A stretch of DNA of 64,000 bases from Streptococcus uberis (GTDB taxonomy: Bacteria > Bacillota > Bacilli > Lactobacillales > Streptococcaceae), in the NCBI RefSeq assembly GCF_900475595.1, contig NZ_LS483397.1, positions 1,583,001 through 1,647,000 of the forward strand, written 5' to 3'. Of this stretch, positions 55,892 through 64,000 are shown piece by piece (the stretch's first letter is position 1; each line of letters starts with the position of its first letter). The translations under genes and the position numbers were made by a program. The notes under the pieces are model-generated. The model ran no database searches. It saw only the letters and a program-made list of their open reading frames with translations, and had not been told where the DNA came from.

Positions 55892-55916
55892 TACAAGCCT
55901 CTTTTCTAAACTAATA

Positions 55917-57335
55917 CTATAATATATCCATTATAGCATTTTTTACCTCTAATTGACCACTTTCGGCCAATTGACGCATCCAATAGCCTGATTTTTTCAG
56001 AGATTTGACCTGGTTATGGATGTTATTGGTAACTAAGCCATAACGATTGCGATAAGCATTAGCCCATGACCAACAATCAATCGGTGTCCACAAATGGTAG
56101 CCTAGGCAGTTACTCCCTTCGCTGATACCTCGATGTAACCAATAGAGATGCTCAGTTATAAATTGAATGCGATAATCATCTTCAATTACGCCGTCTTCGT
56201 TAAGGTAACGATCTTCTCGAGAAACACCCATACCATTTTCACTGATATACCATTGAATATTATCATAGTTTTCTTGAATATCTTTGGCAATATCGTAAAC
56301 TGCTTTTGGATAGATTTCCCAACCTTTGTCAACATTCATACGAGCCATTGGCATTTCGTAGGCTTGCCAGAATTTGGTTGGCAAGAAGTCAACAGCCAAG
56401 CTATTGTAGGAATATTTAGGGCGTTGAACACGGTTCGGATGATAGAAATTAACGCCGAGAATGTCAATAATGTTATTTTTTATGATTTCTAATTCTTCTT
56501 GGTCAGTCTGCCAAAGAGCACCTTCTTTTTCTAAAAGGGCAACCAATTCAGCTGGGAATTCACCCTTGCTACTTGCATCCATAAAGAGACGGTTGTACCA
56601 TAGGTCAGCTACATGTGCTGCGTAGAGGTCTTCTTTTTCTTGAGTGGCAGGATAGGCTGGAGTTAGATTTAAAATAATCCCGATTTGGCCATCTAAATCA
56701 AGGGCACGATATTTTGCGATAGCTTTACTACTAGCTAATTGGAGATTGTAAGCAACTTGAACAGCAGCTTTGCCATCGACACGTTTAGGGTAGTGGAATT
56801 GTTCTAAATAGCCACCCTCAACCACCACGAGGGGTTCATTGTGCGTAAACCAATATTTAACACGGTCGCCAAAAAGTTGGAAACATTTTTCCGCAAAACC
56901 AGCAAATAAGTCTACCACATGCTTGCTTTCCCAACCACCATACTTATGCAATAATTCTACTGGAATATCAAAATGATGGAGTGTAAAGAAAGGAGTAATT
57001 CCTTGAGCAATAAATTCATCAATAACCGCATTATAGAAGGCTGCTGCTTCCTCATTAACAGTATTTGTCTCTAGGTCATCAATTAAGCGTGACCATTGAA
57101 TAGAAGTTCTCACTGTATTAAGACCACAATCTTTCATCAATTGGATATCAGACTTATAATCATAATAAAAGTTTGAAGCTGTATCTGGCCCTACATGGTT
57201 ATAAAAATCGTGAGGGGCAATATCATACCAGTAATCCATGACATTTTGGTGTTGTTTTTTAAATGAACCTTCTGATTGGGGACCACTTGTTGCTGCACCC
57301 CACCAAAAATTTTTGGGAAATTCTAATTGTGTCAT
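55917..57335 (-). CDS. 6-phospho-beta-glucosidase (GH1)
   Basis: 472 residues, GH1 fold. The acid/base Glu167 is in FTHNEPL and the nucleophile Glu366 is in YISENGMG. It splits the phosphorylated beta-glucosides that PTS EIIC brings in. It follows the EIIC gene, with a terminator-like hairpin in the gap that may lower its expression relative to EIIC. Confidence 0.93.
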   Translation of the reverse strand: MTQLEFPKNFWWGAATSGPQSEGSFKKQHQNVMDYWYDIAPHDFYNHVGPDTASNFYYDYKSDIQLMKDCGLNTVRTSIQWSRLIDDLETNTVNEEAAAFYNAVIDEFIAQGITPFFTLHHFDIPVELLHKYGGWESKHVVDLFAGFAEKCFQLFGDRVKYWFTHNEPLVVVEGGYLEQFHYPKRVDGKAAVQVAYNLQLASSKAIAKYRALDLDGQIGIILNLTPAYPATQEKEDLYAAHVADLWYNRLFMDASSKGEFPAELVALLEKEGALWQTDQEELEIIKNNIIDILGVNFYHPNRVQRPKYSYNSLAVDFLPTKFWQAYEMPMARMNVDKGWEIYPKAVYDIAKDIQENYDNIQWYISENGMGVSREDRYLNEDGVIEDDYRIQFITEHLYWLHRGISEGSNCLGYHLWTPIDCWSWANAYRNRYGLVTNNIHNQVKSLKKSGYWMRQLAESGQLEVKNAIMDIL

Positions 57336-57352
57336 TTTATCTCTCCTTTATG

Positions 57353-57384
57353 AAAAAACGGAGTTGGAATTTGCATCCAACTCC
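57353..57384 (-). terminator. hairpin with T-run between EIIC and bgl
   Basis: Minus strand GGAGTTGGA, 7-base loop, TCCAACTCC, then GTTTTTT. A candidate partial terminator inside the operon. Confidence 0.75.
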
Positions 57385-57397
57385 ATTACTATAATCT

Positions 57398-58690
57398 TTA
57401 AATTTTATCTGCTTTATCAACCATTTTAAGGAATGGGAACCAGATTAATCCGATAACGATAACTTGAACTAATTGCAATAATGACCCCATAATTGAGTTG
57501 GTTGCAAGGAAGCCAGAAATGAATATAGGCATTGTCCAAGGAACTTGTGCACCAGTTGTTAATGGTACCAAACCACTGGCGAAACCAAGGTAAGCCACGA
57601 TAACAGAAACGATTGGCGCTAATAACCAAGGGATGAAGATACTTGCATTCATAACGATTGGAAGACCAAAAATAACTGGTTCGTTTACGTTGAAGATACC
57701 AGGTCCTAGGGCAAAACGTCCAACTTCTTTATATTGTTTGCTCTTCATGATGAAAGCCATCATTAAAACAACAATTAAGGTTGACCCTGAACCACCTAAA
57801 CCAACGGTAAAGGTATCCATAAATGATTTGGTAACGATATGACCATGTTCTGCTAAAGCTGCTGCACCTTGTTTTGTCAATTCGGCGTTGTCTAACATGT
57901 TAGTTTGCCAGAATGGTTCAAATACTGAGTTAACAATAACTTGTCCATGAAGACCAAAGAACCATAAGAATTGAACAAAGAAGAGGGCAACGATGGTTGC
58001 TGGTAAACTTGTTCCTAAACCAGTCAATGGTTTTTGAATAAGATTGTAGATAACATCATGAAGGTTTGTATGGAAAAGTGAGACCATAAGAGCATTCACA
58101 ATCAAGAAAACCATTAAGGTTCCAAGTGCTGGAATTAAGGCTGAGAATGATTTTGAAACTGCTGGTGGCACACTTTCAGGCATTTTAATCGTAAATCCAC
58201 GTTTTGTTAAATAAGCAAAAAGTTTAGCTGCAATAAAGGCTGCGATGATGCCTAGGAACATTCCTTTAGCCCCTAAACGATCTAAGCTAAGTGCTCCGTT
58301 GGCTTGAGCGGCCACTTTGCCATCGGCACCTAAGACGTCAAAGAAAAATGGTGTCAAAATTAAGAATGAAGACAAGGCAACGACTGCTGAGTAAATCCCT
58401 TCTTCAAGTTCTTCTGATTTGGCCATGTAGTAACCAATACCAAGGGTTACGAAGATGGTCATGATTGACATGGTTGCACTTTGACCATTACCAAAGAGGT
58501 TGGCAAATGTAGCTTTTAAGCTATCCGGCCAGAAAGGTAGATTATTGAAAACGACGATCAATGATCCAAACATTGTTAGTGGGAAAGATAACATAAAAGC
58601 ATCACGAAGAACTAATAAATATTTATTGTTCCCTAAAACTGTCGCTACCGGTAATATCTTTTCACTTAGCATATCCATAAATTTAGTCAT
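57398..58690 (-). CDS. PTS lactose/cellobiose-family EIIC
   Basis: 430 residues with about ten hydrophobic helices. The GLHGQVIVNSVFEPFW-type sequence and FGLPIVMNASIFIPW match the cellobiose/lactose EIIC family. It is the membrane channel; no EIIA or EIIB gene is in the cluster, so those parts must come from elsewhere. Expressed from a promoter with an RpiR-type palindrome. Confidence 0.93.
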   Translation of the reverse strand: MTKFMDMLSEKILPVATVLGNNKYLLVLRDAFMLSFPLTMFGSLIVVFNNLPFWPDSLKATFANLFGNGQSATMSIMTIFVTLGIGYYMAKSEELEEGIYSAVVALSSFLILTPFFFDVLGADGKVAAQANGALSLDRLGAKGMFLGIIAAFIAAKLFAYLTKRGFTIKMPESVPPAVSKSFSALIPALGTLMVFLIVNALMVSLFHTNLHDVIYNLIQKPLTGLGTSLPATIVALFFVQFLWFFGLHGQVIVNSVFEPFWQTNMLDNAELTKQGAAALAEHGHIVTKSFMDTFTVGLGGSGSTLIVVLMMAFIMKSKQYKEVGRFALGPGIFNVNEPVIFGLPIVMNASIFIPWLLAPIVSVIVAYLGFASGLVPLTTGAQVPWTMPIFISGFLATNSIMGSLLQLVQVIVIGLIWFPFLKMVDKADKI

Positions 58691-58732
58691 GGTAATCTCC
58701 TTTTACTAGTGACTAGTAGTATTTGTAAGAAT

Positions 58733-58760
58733 AGTATACCATTTATGAAATTTATTTCAA
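58733..58760 (-). promoter_or_regulatory. EIIC-bgl-manA promoter with RpiR-type palindrome
   Basis: -35 TTGAAA (58755-58760), 16-bp spacer, extended -10 TGgTATACT (hexamer 58733-58738), minus strand. TGAAAT-TT-ATTTCA (58746-58759) is a perfect palindrome across the -35 and spacer. A second palindrome ACTAGTgACTAGT (58715-58727) is in the leader. Confidence 0.8.
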
Positions 58761-58780
58761 TACATTTTTAAAGATAAAAT

Positions 58781-59557
58781 TTATTTTAAATTTTGATTGA
58801 CATAGGCTGCTAGAATTTCTGACAAAATCAGGAAGAGGGAACGGTTATCCAATTGATAAAAATCTCCAGAGGGATTGCGTAATTGCATAACATTGGAGGG
58901 TAGAATAACTAATTCTGTTGCATACTGTCTGATGTAGGGACTATCGACCATTGTAACGATGATGACCTGACAGCCGACGGCCTTAGCCGCTTCAAATAAT
59001 TCTTCAAAATCCTTGTTACCTGTTACAGTGTAAAAAAGGAGGACATGTTCTTTTGTCAGGGTTCTAGACAGGTAATACATTTTGGTTTTACTGGTAATGC
59101 TTTCCGTATATTTGTCCTGATAGAGTAGAGAATAGACCAATTGTTCAGCACTTAGACCAGAACTCCCGATACCTAAAACCTTAATGAGGTCAGATGAGGC
59201 TAATTTTTTAGCAATGCGATGTAATTGTCCTTCGTCTAATTGGCTTTCTAATAAGGCAATGTTATCTCGATAATTATTTAGAACCTTAGACATTATTTTC
59301 TTACTTTGTCCTTTAGGTTCCTTCTGTTTTTTTTGCGAAGATTCTTCTAATCCAATTTTTAAATCCGGCAATCCCTTGTAACCAATCTTTTTTGCTAAGC
59401 GAACTAAGGCTGCCGGTGAGGTTTCAATCAATTGGGCGGCATCTTGAACATTATGATTAATGAGATAATCTGGATGTTCTAATAAACAATTGTAAATCTT
59501 TTTGTCAGTCTTGGTTAGGTTGGTGAAATTTACTGATATCCGTTCTTTAAAATCCAT
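58781..59557 (-). CDS. RpiR-family transcriptional regulator
   Basis: 258 residues. The N-terminal helix-turn-helix (about 30-60, VQDAAQLIETSPAALVRLAKKIGYKG) is followed by a SIS sugar-phosphate domain (about 105-240, IKVLGIGSSGLSAEQL). It lies just before the EIIC-bgl-manA genes, whose promoter holds a palindrome typical for this family. It probably senses a sugar phosphate from beta-glucosides. Confidence 0.9.
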   Translation of the reverse strand: MDFKERISVNFTNLTKTDKKIYNCLLEHPDYLINHNVQDAAQLIETSPAALVRLAKKIGYKGLPDLKIGLEESSQKKQKEPKGQSKKIMSKVLNNYRDNIALLESQLDEGQLHRIAKKLASSDLIKVLGIGSSGLSAEQLVYSLLYQDKYTESITSKTKMYYLSRTLTKEHVLLFYTVTGNKDFEELFEAAKAVGCQVIIVTMVDSPYIRQYATELVILPSNVMQLRNPSGDFYQLDNRSLFLILSEILAAYVNQNLK

Positions 59558-59623
59558 CTTTATTCCTTTATTCTCTTATTTTCTTACATTTTAGATTAAC
59601 ATCTCTCTGCTAGAATGAAAAGA

Positions 59624-59654
59624 TAAAACTTCCTAAAAGGCTATTTTAGGAAGT
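59624..59654 (-). terminator. scrK terminator
   Basis: ACTTCCTAAAA pairs with TTTTAGGAAGT, with TTTT on the minus strand. Confidence 0.85.
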
Positions 59655-59663
59655 CTGAGAAAT

Positions 59664-60545
59664 TTAATTTTCAGCGACAGCTTTCGCTAAGGCAAAATTA
59701 CCGATGGTAGCTGAAGCATTGTCTGCTACTGCAGGGGTAACAATATAGTGGTTCAAATCTGGTACTGGAAGATAGCCATTTAACAAATCGGTGAACTTCT
59801 CATGAACCCGTTTGACCATATGTTCTTGAGCCATAACGCCACCGCCAAAAACGATAACTTCTGGGCGATACAACATGGTAGCCTGCAAGGCTGCTTGAGC
59901 AATATAGTAAGCTTGAACATCCCAAATGTCAGAATCAATCGGAATCAATTCTCCCCGAGTTCCGCTTCTAGCCTCCAAGCTTGGTCCCGCTGCCATTCCC
60001 TCAAGGCATCCCTTATGGAAAGGACAAACCCCTAAAAAACCTGAATCCACATCACTTGAATGTGGCATAACATAGGTATGTCCTGCTTCTGTATGCCCTA
60101 GACCTCCAATAAATTGGTTTTGTTGAATAGCACCCGCTCCGATGCCCGTTCCAATGGTGTAATAAACGAGGCTATCAACGCCAGGTCGTAACAATTTCTC
60201 GCCAAAAGCTGAACTATTCACATCTGTGGTAAAGTATATAGGCAAGCCTAGTTCTTTAGAAATAGGACCAACGATATCACAATTAGCCCAATAAGGTTTT
60301 GGAGTTGTCGTAATATAGCCGTAGGTTGCAGATGATTTATCCATATCAATCGGACCAAATGATCCAATTGCAATAGCTGCTAAATCATCACCGAAAGATT
60401 TGAAATAAGCTATCGTTTTTGCTATTGTCTCTTCTGGTGTCGTGGTGGGAAATTGAACCTTATCGACAATATCAAAATCTGTATTACCCACTGCACAGAC
60501 AAACTTAGTGCCGCCCGCTTCTAAACTTCCATATAATCTTGTCAT
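59664..60545 (-). CDS. scrK: fructokinase (ROK family)
   Basis: 293 residues. It phosphorylates fructose released by ScrB. ROK marks: the N-terminal phosphate-binding GSLEAGGTKFVCAVG, YYTIGTGIGAGAI, and the zinc-binding GHTEAGHTYVMPHSSDVDSGFLGVCPFHKGCLEG. The ATG at 60543-60545 follows GAGGGG by about six bases; the GTG at 60551 touches it. It has its own promoter. Confidence 0.95.
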   Translation of the reverse strand: MTRLYGSLEAGGTKFVCAVGNTDFDIVDKVQFPTTTPEETIAKTIAYFKSFGDDLAAIAIGSFGPIDMDKSSATYGYITTTPKPYWANCDIVGPISKELGLPIYFTTDVNSSAFGEKLLRPGVDSLVYYTIGTGIGAGAIQQNQFIGGLGHTEAGHTYVMPHSSDVDSGFLGVCPFHKGCLEGMAAGPSLEARSGTRGELIPIDSDIWDVQAYYIAQAALQATMLYRPEVIVFGGGVMAQEHMVKRVHEKFTDLLNGYLPVPDLNHYIVTPAVADNASATIGNFALAKAVAEN

Positions 60546-60584
60546 ATTCACCCCTCATTTATTGTAACCGTATTCTTAAAATCT

Positions 60585-60613
60585 ATTATAGGGAAATGCT
60601 AAGCTGAAATCAA
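60585..60613 (-). promoter_or_regulatory. scrK promoter
   Basis: -35 TTGATT (60608-60613), 17-bp spacer, -10 TATAAT (60585-60590), minus strand. Confidence 0.82.
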
Positions 60614-60650
60614 GAGCCTTTCTTCGCCTTTGAAAATGCTTTTACGACTA

Positions 60651-60678
60651 ATAAAGGGCTAAACATTTAGCCCTTTAT
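60651..60678 (-). terminator. scrA terminator
   Basis: AAAGGGCTAAA pairs with TTTAGCCCTTT around a short loop; weak T-run. Confidence 0.8.
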
Positions 60679-60680
60679 CT

Positions 60681-62549
60681 CTAGCGATGAAGTGTCATAA
60701 TGTCTTGACCAACAAAAAGATTTCCTTCAGCTTGAATCCTAATTGATTGATAGTCCGAAGCATTGGTTAGAATAACCATGGTGGTATCTTCTAAACCAGC
60801 TTCTTTAATTTTAGTTGATTCAAATTCTCCTAACAAATCGCCTTTTTTAACATGTTGACCTGCTGTAACCTTTGATTTAAAGCCAGTTCCAGCCATTGAA
60901 ACTGTATCAATGCCGATATGAATTAAAAGTTCAGCCCCTTCATTAGATCTGATAGCAAAAGCATGTCCTGTTTCGAAAGCAACTTCTACTTGTCCATCTA
61001 CAGGAGAATATACCGCATTACCACTTGGGATTACGGCAAAACCTTGACCCATGGCACCAGAGGCAAAAACCGGATCATTAACTTCTTCAAGGGTAATCAC
61101 TTGTCCGTCAAGTGGTGCATAAAGAACTTCTTCTCCTTTATTTTCACTGACAGCGACTGGCATAGGTTCAGACTTTTTTACAGAAGTACCTTCTTTCTCG
61201 TCCTCAAAACCAAAGAGATAGGTTAAGGTAAATCCGGCAGCAAATGATACAGCTACCATGATAAGGTATGGAAGTAATTGACCATTAAGGTAGAGTAGGG
61301 TTCCAGGAATAATGGTGATCCCAAAACCAGTTGCCGCTAAAGGAAGCAACGATGCTGTCGCACCACCAATGGCACCCGCAATAAGTGATAAAAAGAAAGG
61401 TTTACGGTAACGTAAATTCACACCGAAAATAGCTGGCTCAGTAATTCCTAAGAAAGCGGAAAGGGCTGCTGGAAAAGCAAGAGCTTTCAGTTTTTTATTC
61501 TTAGTCTTCACACCCACTGCAACTGTTGCTGCACCTTGTGCTGTCATAGCGGCTGTAATAATAGCATTAAAAGGATTTGAACCATCATGAGCAATTAATT
61601 GTGATTCAAGCAAGTTGAAGATATGGTGGACCCCTGAAACAACAATGATTTGGTGAACACCACCAATTAAGAAACCAGGAAGACCAAATGGAAGATCAAG
61701 AACGGCTTTTGTTCCAACGAGAATATAGTTTTCAACCACGTGGAATACTGGACCAATCACAAATAATCCTAGAATGGACATTACAAATAAGGTAACAAAT
61801 GGTGTTACTAATAAATCCAAGACTTCAGGAACATACTTCCGGACAAATTTTTCAAATTTAGCCCCGATGATACCAATAATAAATGCTGGTAATACTGATC
61901 CTTGAAGACCTACTACCGGGATAAAACCAAAGAAGATTGTCGGTTTAATATCGCCTCCAGAAGCAACTGCCCAAGCATTTGGCAATGACCCAGAAATGAG
62001 CATAAATCCAAGGACAATACCGATAACAGGATTACCACCGAAAACGCGGAAAGTAGACCAAACGACTAAAGCTGGAAGTGCAATAAAGGCAGTGTCTGTT
62101 AAAATTTGAGAATAAACATTTAAATCATTTGGTAACGTAATACCAAGTGCTCCAAGTAATCCTCGAAGTCCCATAAACAAACCAGTTGCTACAATAGCTG
62201 GAATGATTGGTACAAAGACATCACCAAATGTACGAACGGCACGTTGGAACCAATTTCCTTGTTTTGCAGCTTCGGCCTTCATGTCATCTTTTGAAGAGGT
62301 TGGTAAGCCAAGAGCAACCACTTCATCATAGATTTTATTAACAGTACCTGTTCCAAAAATCATCTGATATTGACCAGAATTAAAGAAAGCGCCTTTTACT
62401 TTTTCAATGTTTTCAGCTTTTTCCTTATCAATCTTTGACTCATCAAGGACCATTACACGCAGACGGGTCGCACAGTGGGCAACACTTTTTACATTGTCTC
62501 TGCCACCTAGTGCTTCGATAACTTCTTTTGCAATTTGATTATTATCCAT
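60681..62549 (-). CDS. scrA: PTS sucrose-specific EIIBCA
   Basis: 622 residues in one chain. The EIIB domain (about 1-90) has its phospho-Cys26 in VAHCATRLRV. The EIIC membrane domain (about 105-455) follows, and the EIIA domain (about 475-622) has phospho-His544 in LLIHIGIDTVSMAG. It takes up sucrose as sucrose-6-phosphate. Divergent from scrB, with an operator between. Confidence 0.96.
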   Translation of the reverse strand: MDNNQIAKEVIEALGGRDNVKSVAHCATRLRVMVLDESKIDKEKAENIEKVKGAFFNSGQYQMIFGTGTVNKIYDEVVALGLPTSSKDDMKAEAAKQGNWFQRAVRTFGDVFVPIIPAIVATGLFMGLRGLLGALGITLPNDLNVYSQILTDTAFIALPALVVWSTFRVFGGNPVIGIVLGFMLISGSLPNAWAVASGGDIKPTIFFGFIPVVGLQGSVLPAFIIGIIGAKFEKFVRKYVPEVLDLLVTPFVTLFVMSILGLFVIGPVFHVVENYILVGTKAVLDLPFGLPGFLIGGVHQIIVVSGVHHIFNLLESQLIAHDGSNPFNAIITAAMTAQGAATVAVGVKTKNKKLKALAFPAALSAFLGITEPAIFGVNLRYRKPFFLSLIAGAIGGATASLLPLAATGFGITIIPGTLLYLNGQLLPYLIMVAVSFAAGFTLTYLFGFEDEKEGTSVKKSEPMPVAVSENKGEEVLYAPLDGQVITLEEVNDPVFASGAMGQGFAVIPSGNAVYSPVDGQVEVAFETGHAFAIRSNEGAELLIHIGIDTVSMAGTGFKSKVTAGQHVKKGDLLGEFESTKIKEAGLEDTTMVILTNASDYQSIRIQAEGNLFVGQDIMTLHR

Positions 62550-62605
62550 CTCTGGAAAATCTCCTTTTCTTAAATATGATGAACCGTTTTCATCTCTTGC
62601 TTATC

Positions 62606-62633
62606 ATTTTAGCACGATTTTATTTTATGTCAA
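62606..62633 (-). promoter_or_regulatory. scrA promoter
   Basis: -35 TTGACA (62628-62633), 16-bp spacer, extended -10 TGcTAAAAT (hexamer 62606-62611), minus strand. Overlapped by the palindrome at 62626-62645. Confidence 0.85.
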
Positions 62634-62645
62634 GCGTTTGACATA
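62626..62645. promoter_or_regulatory. ScrR-type operator between scrA and scrB
   Basis: TATGTCAA-GCGT-TTGACATA, a 20-bp palindrome of the LacI-family type. It covers the scrA -35 region. ScrR itself is not in the window; it is expected downstream of scrB. Confidence 0.82.
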
Positions 62646-62670
62646 AAAAATATTATATCTGCTTTTTATG

Positions 62671-62699
62671 TTGATTTTTAGAAGGAAAACGTTTAGTAT
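62671..62699 (+). promoter_or_regulatory. scrB promoter with cre-like or second operator motif
   Basis: -35 TTGATT (62671-62676), 17-bp spacer, -10 TAGTAT (62694-62699). The spacer holds AGGAAAACGTTTAGT (62683-62697), which fits the cre consensus with two mismatches or may be a second ScrR site. Confidence 0.6.
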
Positions 62700-62733
62700 A
62701 TATACTATAAAGTCAGCTAAAGGAGTTTCATCA

Positions 62734-64000
62734 ATGGAAATCGCACAAGAGGTTCGCTATCGTCCCTATCAGGATTGGACCCCAGAAGAAATCAAAATCA
62801 TTTCAAAGAATGTAGCCTCTTCACCTTGGCATGCATCTTATCATATTGAGCCCAAAACCGGATTATTAAATGATCCTAATGGTTTTTCCTATTTTAACGG
62901 TCAATTTCATCTTTTTTATCAAAATTGGCCTTTTGGAGCAGCCCACGGCTTAAAGCAATGGGTACACTTAGTTTCCGATGATCTACTTCATTTCAAAGAG
63001 ACAGGAATAAAATTATTACCCGATCACAAGCACGATAGCCATGGGGCCTACTCTGGTTCAGCTTATGCTGTAAACGATAAACTTTTCCTCTTTTATACTG
63101 GAAATGTTAGAGATGAGAATTGGGTCCGCGACCCTCTTCAGGTTGGTGCATATCTTGATGCCAAAGGACAAATCACCAAGTGTGAATCTGTTTTAATTCA
63201 ACAACCTGACGACGTTACCGAACATTTCAGAGACCCTCAAATCTTCAATTATAAGAATCAATTTTATGCCATTGTTGGTGCACAGGACTTAAATAAAAAA
63301 GGTATGATCAAGCTTTATAAAGCTATTAATAACGATGTTGAAAACTGGACCTTCGTTGCCAACCTAGATATTGGACGAACTGCTAGCGAATATATGATTG
63401 AATGTCCCAACCTTGTTTTCATAGATGAGAAACCAGTACTCATCTATAGCCCTCAAGGACTTTCCAAAGCAGAATTAGCATATGACAACATCTACCCAAA
63501 CACCTATCAAGTCTTCGACGCCTTTGATCCCGAAAAGGGCAAACTTCTTGGTGGTACTGACATTCAAAACCTTGATTTTGGGTTTGAAGCCTATGCCACT
63601 CAAGCCTTTAATGCACCTGACGGAAGCGTTTTAGCCGTGTCATGGATTGGTCTACCCGACATTCACTATCCTACCGATTCTTTTGACTATCAAGGAGCCC
63701 TAAGCTTGGTCAAAGAACTTACCTTAGAAAATGGACAAATCCATCAATTCCCAGTCTCATCGGTAAAAAGCTTGCGCCAAAATGCTGAAAAAATTCAAAA
63801 CAAAAGTAAGACCAGCAATTGTTACGAATTAGAGCTGCGCATTAAAAGAAATGAAAAGGCACAACTCCAACTCTTCTCTGATGAAAGCACTAAAACAGGA
63901 CTTTTGATGACAATCGACACCAAAGAAGGGAAATGTGTCATTGATCGCAGTCAAGTTGGCCAACAGTATGCTTTGGAATACGGTAGCTGCCGCTCTTGCC
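62734..64000 (+). CDS. scrB: sucrose-6-phosphate hydrolase (GH32), N-terminal part
   Basis: 422 codons are present; no stop before the right edge. It splits sucrose-6-P into glucose-6-P and fructose. GH32 motifs are all in the fragment: NDPNG with nucleophile Asp47, FRDP with Asp167, and ECP with acid/base Glu223. The usual length is about 470-490, so roughly the last 60 residues are missing. AAAGGAG precedes the ATG at 62734. Divergent from scrA. Confidence 0.95.
   Translation, partial: MEIAQEVRYRPYQDWTPEEIKIISKNVASSPWHASYHIEPKTGLLNDPNGFSYFNGQFHLFYQNWPFGAAHGLKQWVHLVSDDLLHFKETGIKLLPDHKHDSHGAYSGSAYAVNDKLFLFYTGNVRDENWVRDPLQVGAYLDAKGQITKCESVLIQQPDDVTEHFRDPQIFNYKNQFYAIVGAQDLNKKGMIKLYKAINNDVENWTFVANLDIGRTASEYMIECPNLVFIDEKPVLIYSPQGLSKAELAYDNIYPNTYQVFDAFDPEKGKLLGGTDIQNLDFGFEAYATQAFNAPDGSVLAVSWIGLPDIHYPTDSFDYQGALSLVKELTLENGQIHQFPVSSVKSLRQNAEKIQNKSKTSNCYELELRIKRNEKAQLQLFSDESTKTGLLMTIDTKEGKCVIDRSQVGQQYALEYGSCRSC

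Overview
This 64 kb window is a chromosomal segment of a low-GC Gram-positive bacterium, almost certainly a Streptococcus of the pyogenic type (S. uberis / S. parauberis / S. iniae-like). I base this on the complete streptococcal FAS-II cluster (fabM-fabT-fabH-acpP-fabK-fabD-fabG-fabF-accB-fabZ-accC-accD-accA), with FabK rather than FabI and with FabT boxes, and on manLMNO, a CIRCE-controlled hrcA-grpE-dnaK-dnaJ group, secA-acpS-alr-recG and a divergent scrA/scrB pair. The species is inferred by recollection only. No rRNA, tRNA, insertion sequence, prophage or CRISPR array was seen. The region reads as core chromosome.

Layout. 1-5.1 kb: 5' part of a purine permease (minus), a Cof-type phosphatase whose mRNA looks leaderless, then the mannose/glucose PTS manL-manM-manN and manO. 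5.1-7.8 kb: a membrane acyltransferase (minus) and serS behind a T-box leader. 7.8-18.4 kb: the FAS-II cluster, all minus, with three FabT palindromes (before fabM, fabT and fabK). 18.6-23.8 kb: heat-shock genes, with a long structured non-coding gap between dnaK and dnaJ. 23.9-25.9 kb: three genes for wall enzymes and a phosphoglycerate-mutase-like protein. 26.0-30.0 kb: a small CsbD-family gene, the UPF0210/UPF0237 pair, a cold-shock gene with an elaborate leader, a GlsB/YeaQ-like membrane protein and an EamA transporter. 30.0-33.3 kb: gatCAB. 33.4-38.7 kb: ccpN, a PPDK regulatory kinase/phosphatase gene and ppdK, divergent from a 3-hydroxyacyl-CoA dehydrogenase gene. 38.8-41.5 kb: a sulfur-handling cluster (three proteins with rhodanese modules, one fused to a CoA-disulfide reductase) divergent from a CstR/CsoR-type repressor gene. 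41.5-48.5 kb: nicotinamidase-like protein, CodY, an AlaT-like aminotransferase, a universal stress protein, a HAD/MazG-like fusion, asparaginase and an aldo/keto reductase. 48.6-54.8 kb: recG, alr, acpS, secA. 54.9-64 kb: sugar genes: manA, bgl, a PTS EIIC and an RpiR regulator, then scrK, scrA and the start of scrB.

How the parts work together. Sugar entry (ManLMN, the beta-glucoside EIIC, ScrA) feeds glycolysis through ManA, the phospho-beta-glucosidase, ScrB and ScrK. Visible control sites are a cre-like site at man, a palindrome at the EIIC promoter (probably RpiR) and a palindrome at scrA/scrB (probably ScrR). The CcpN-PPDK group would control pyruvate-to-PEP flux. FabT controls membrane lipid synthesis, HrcA controls chaperones, CodY controls nitrogen/amino-acid genes and the CstR-like protein probably controls sulfane-sulfur detoxification.

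The most interesting signals are non-coding: a leaderless phosphatase mRNA; a hairpin that buries the ribosome-binding site of the cold-shock gene, preceded by an orphan terminator hairpin that may end a small RNA; a structured, repeat-bearing dnaK-dnaJ gap; a terminator built from CIRCE half-sites just upstream of the hrcA promoter; and a CstR-like repressor that lacks the second sensing cysteine. Many start codons were moved from the longest open frame to the codon that follows a good Shine-Dalgarno sequence; these choices are stated in the entries.
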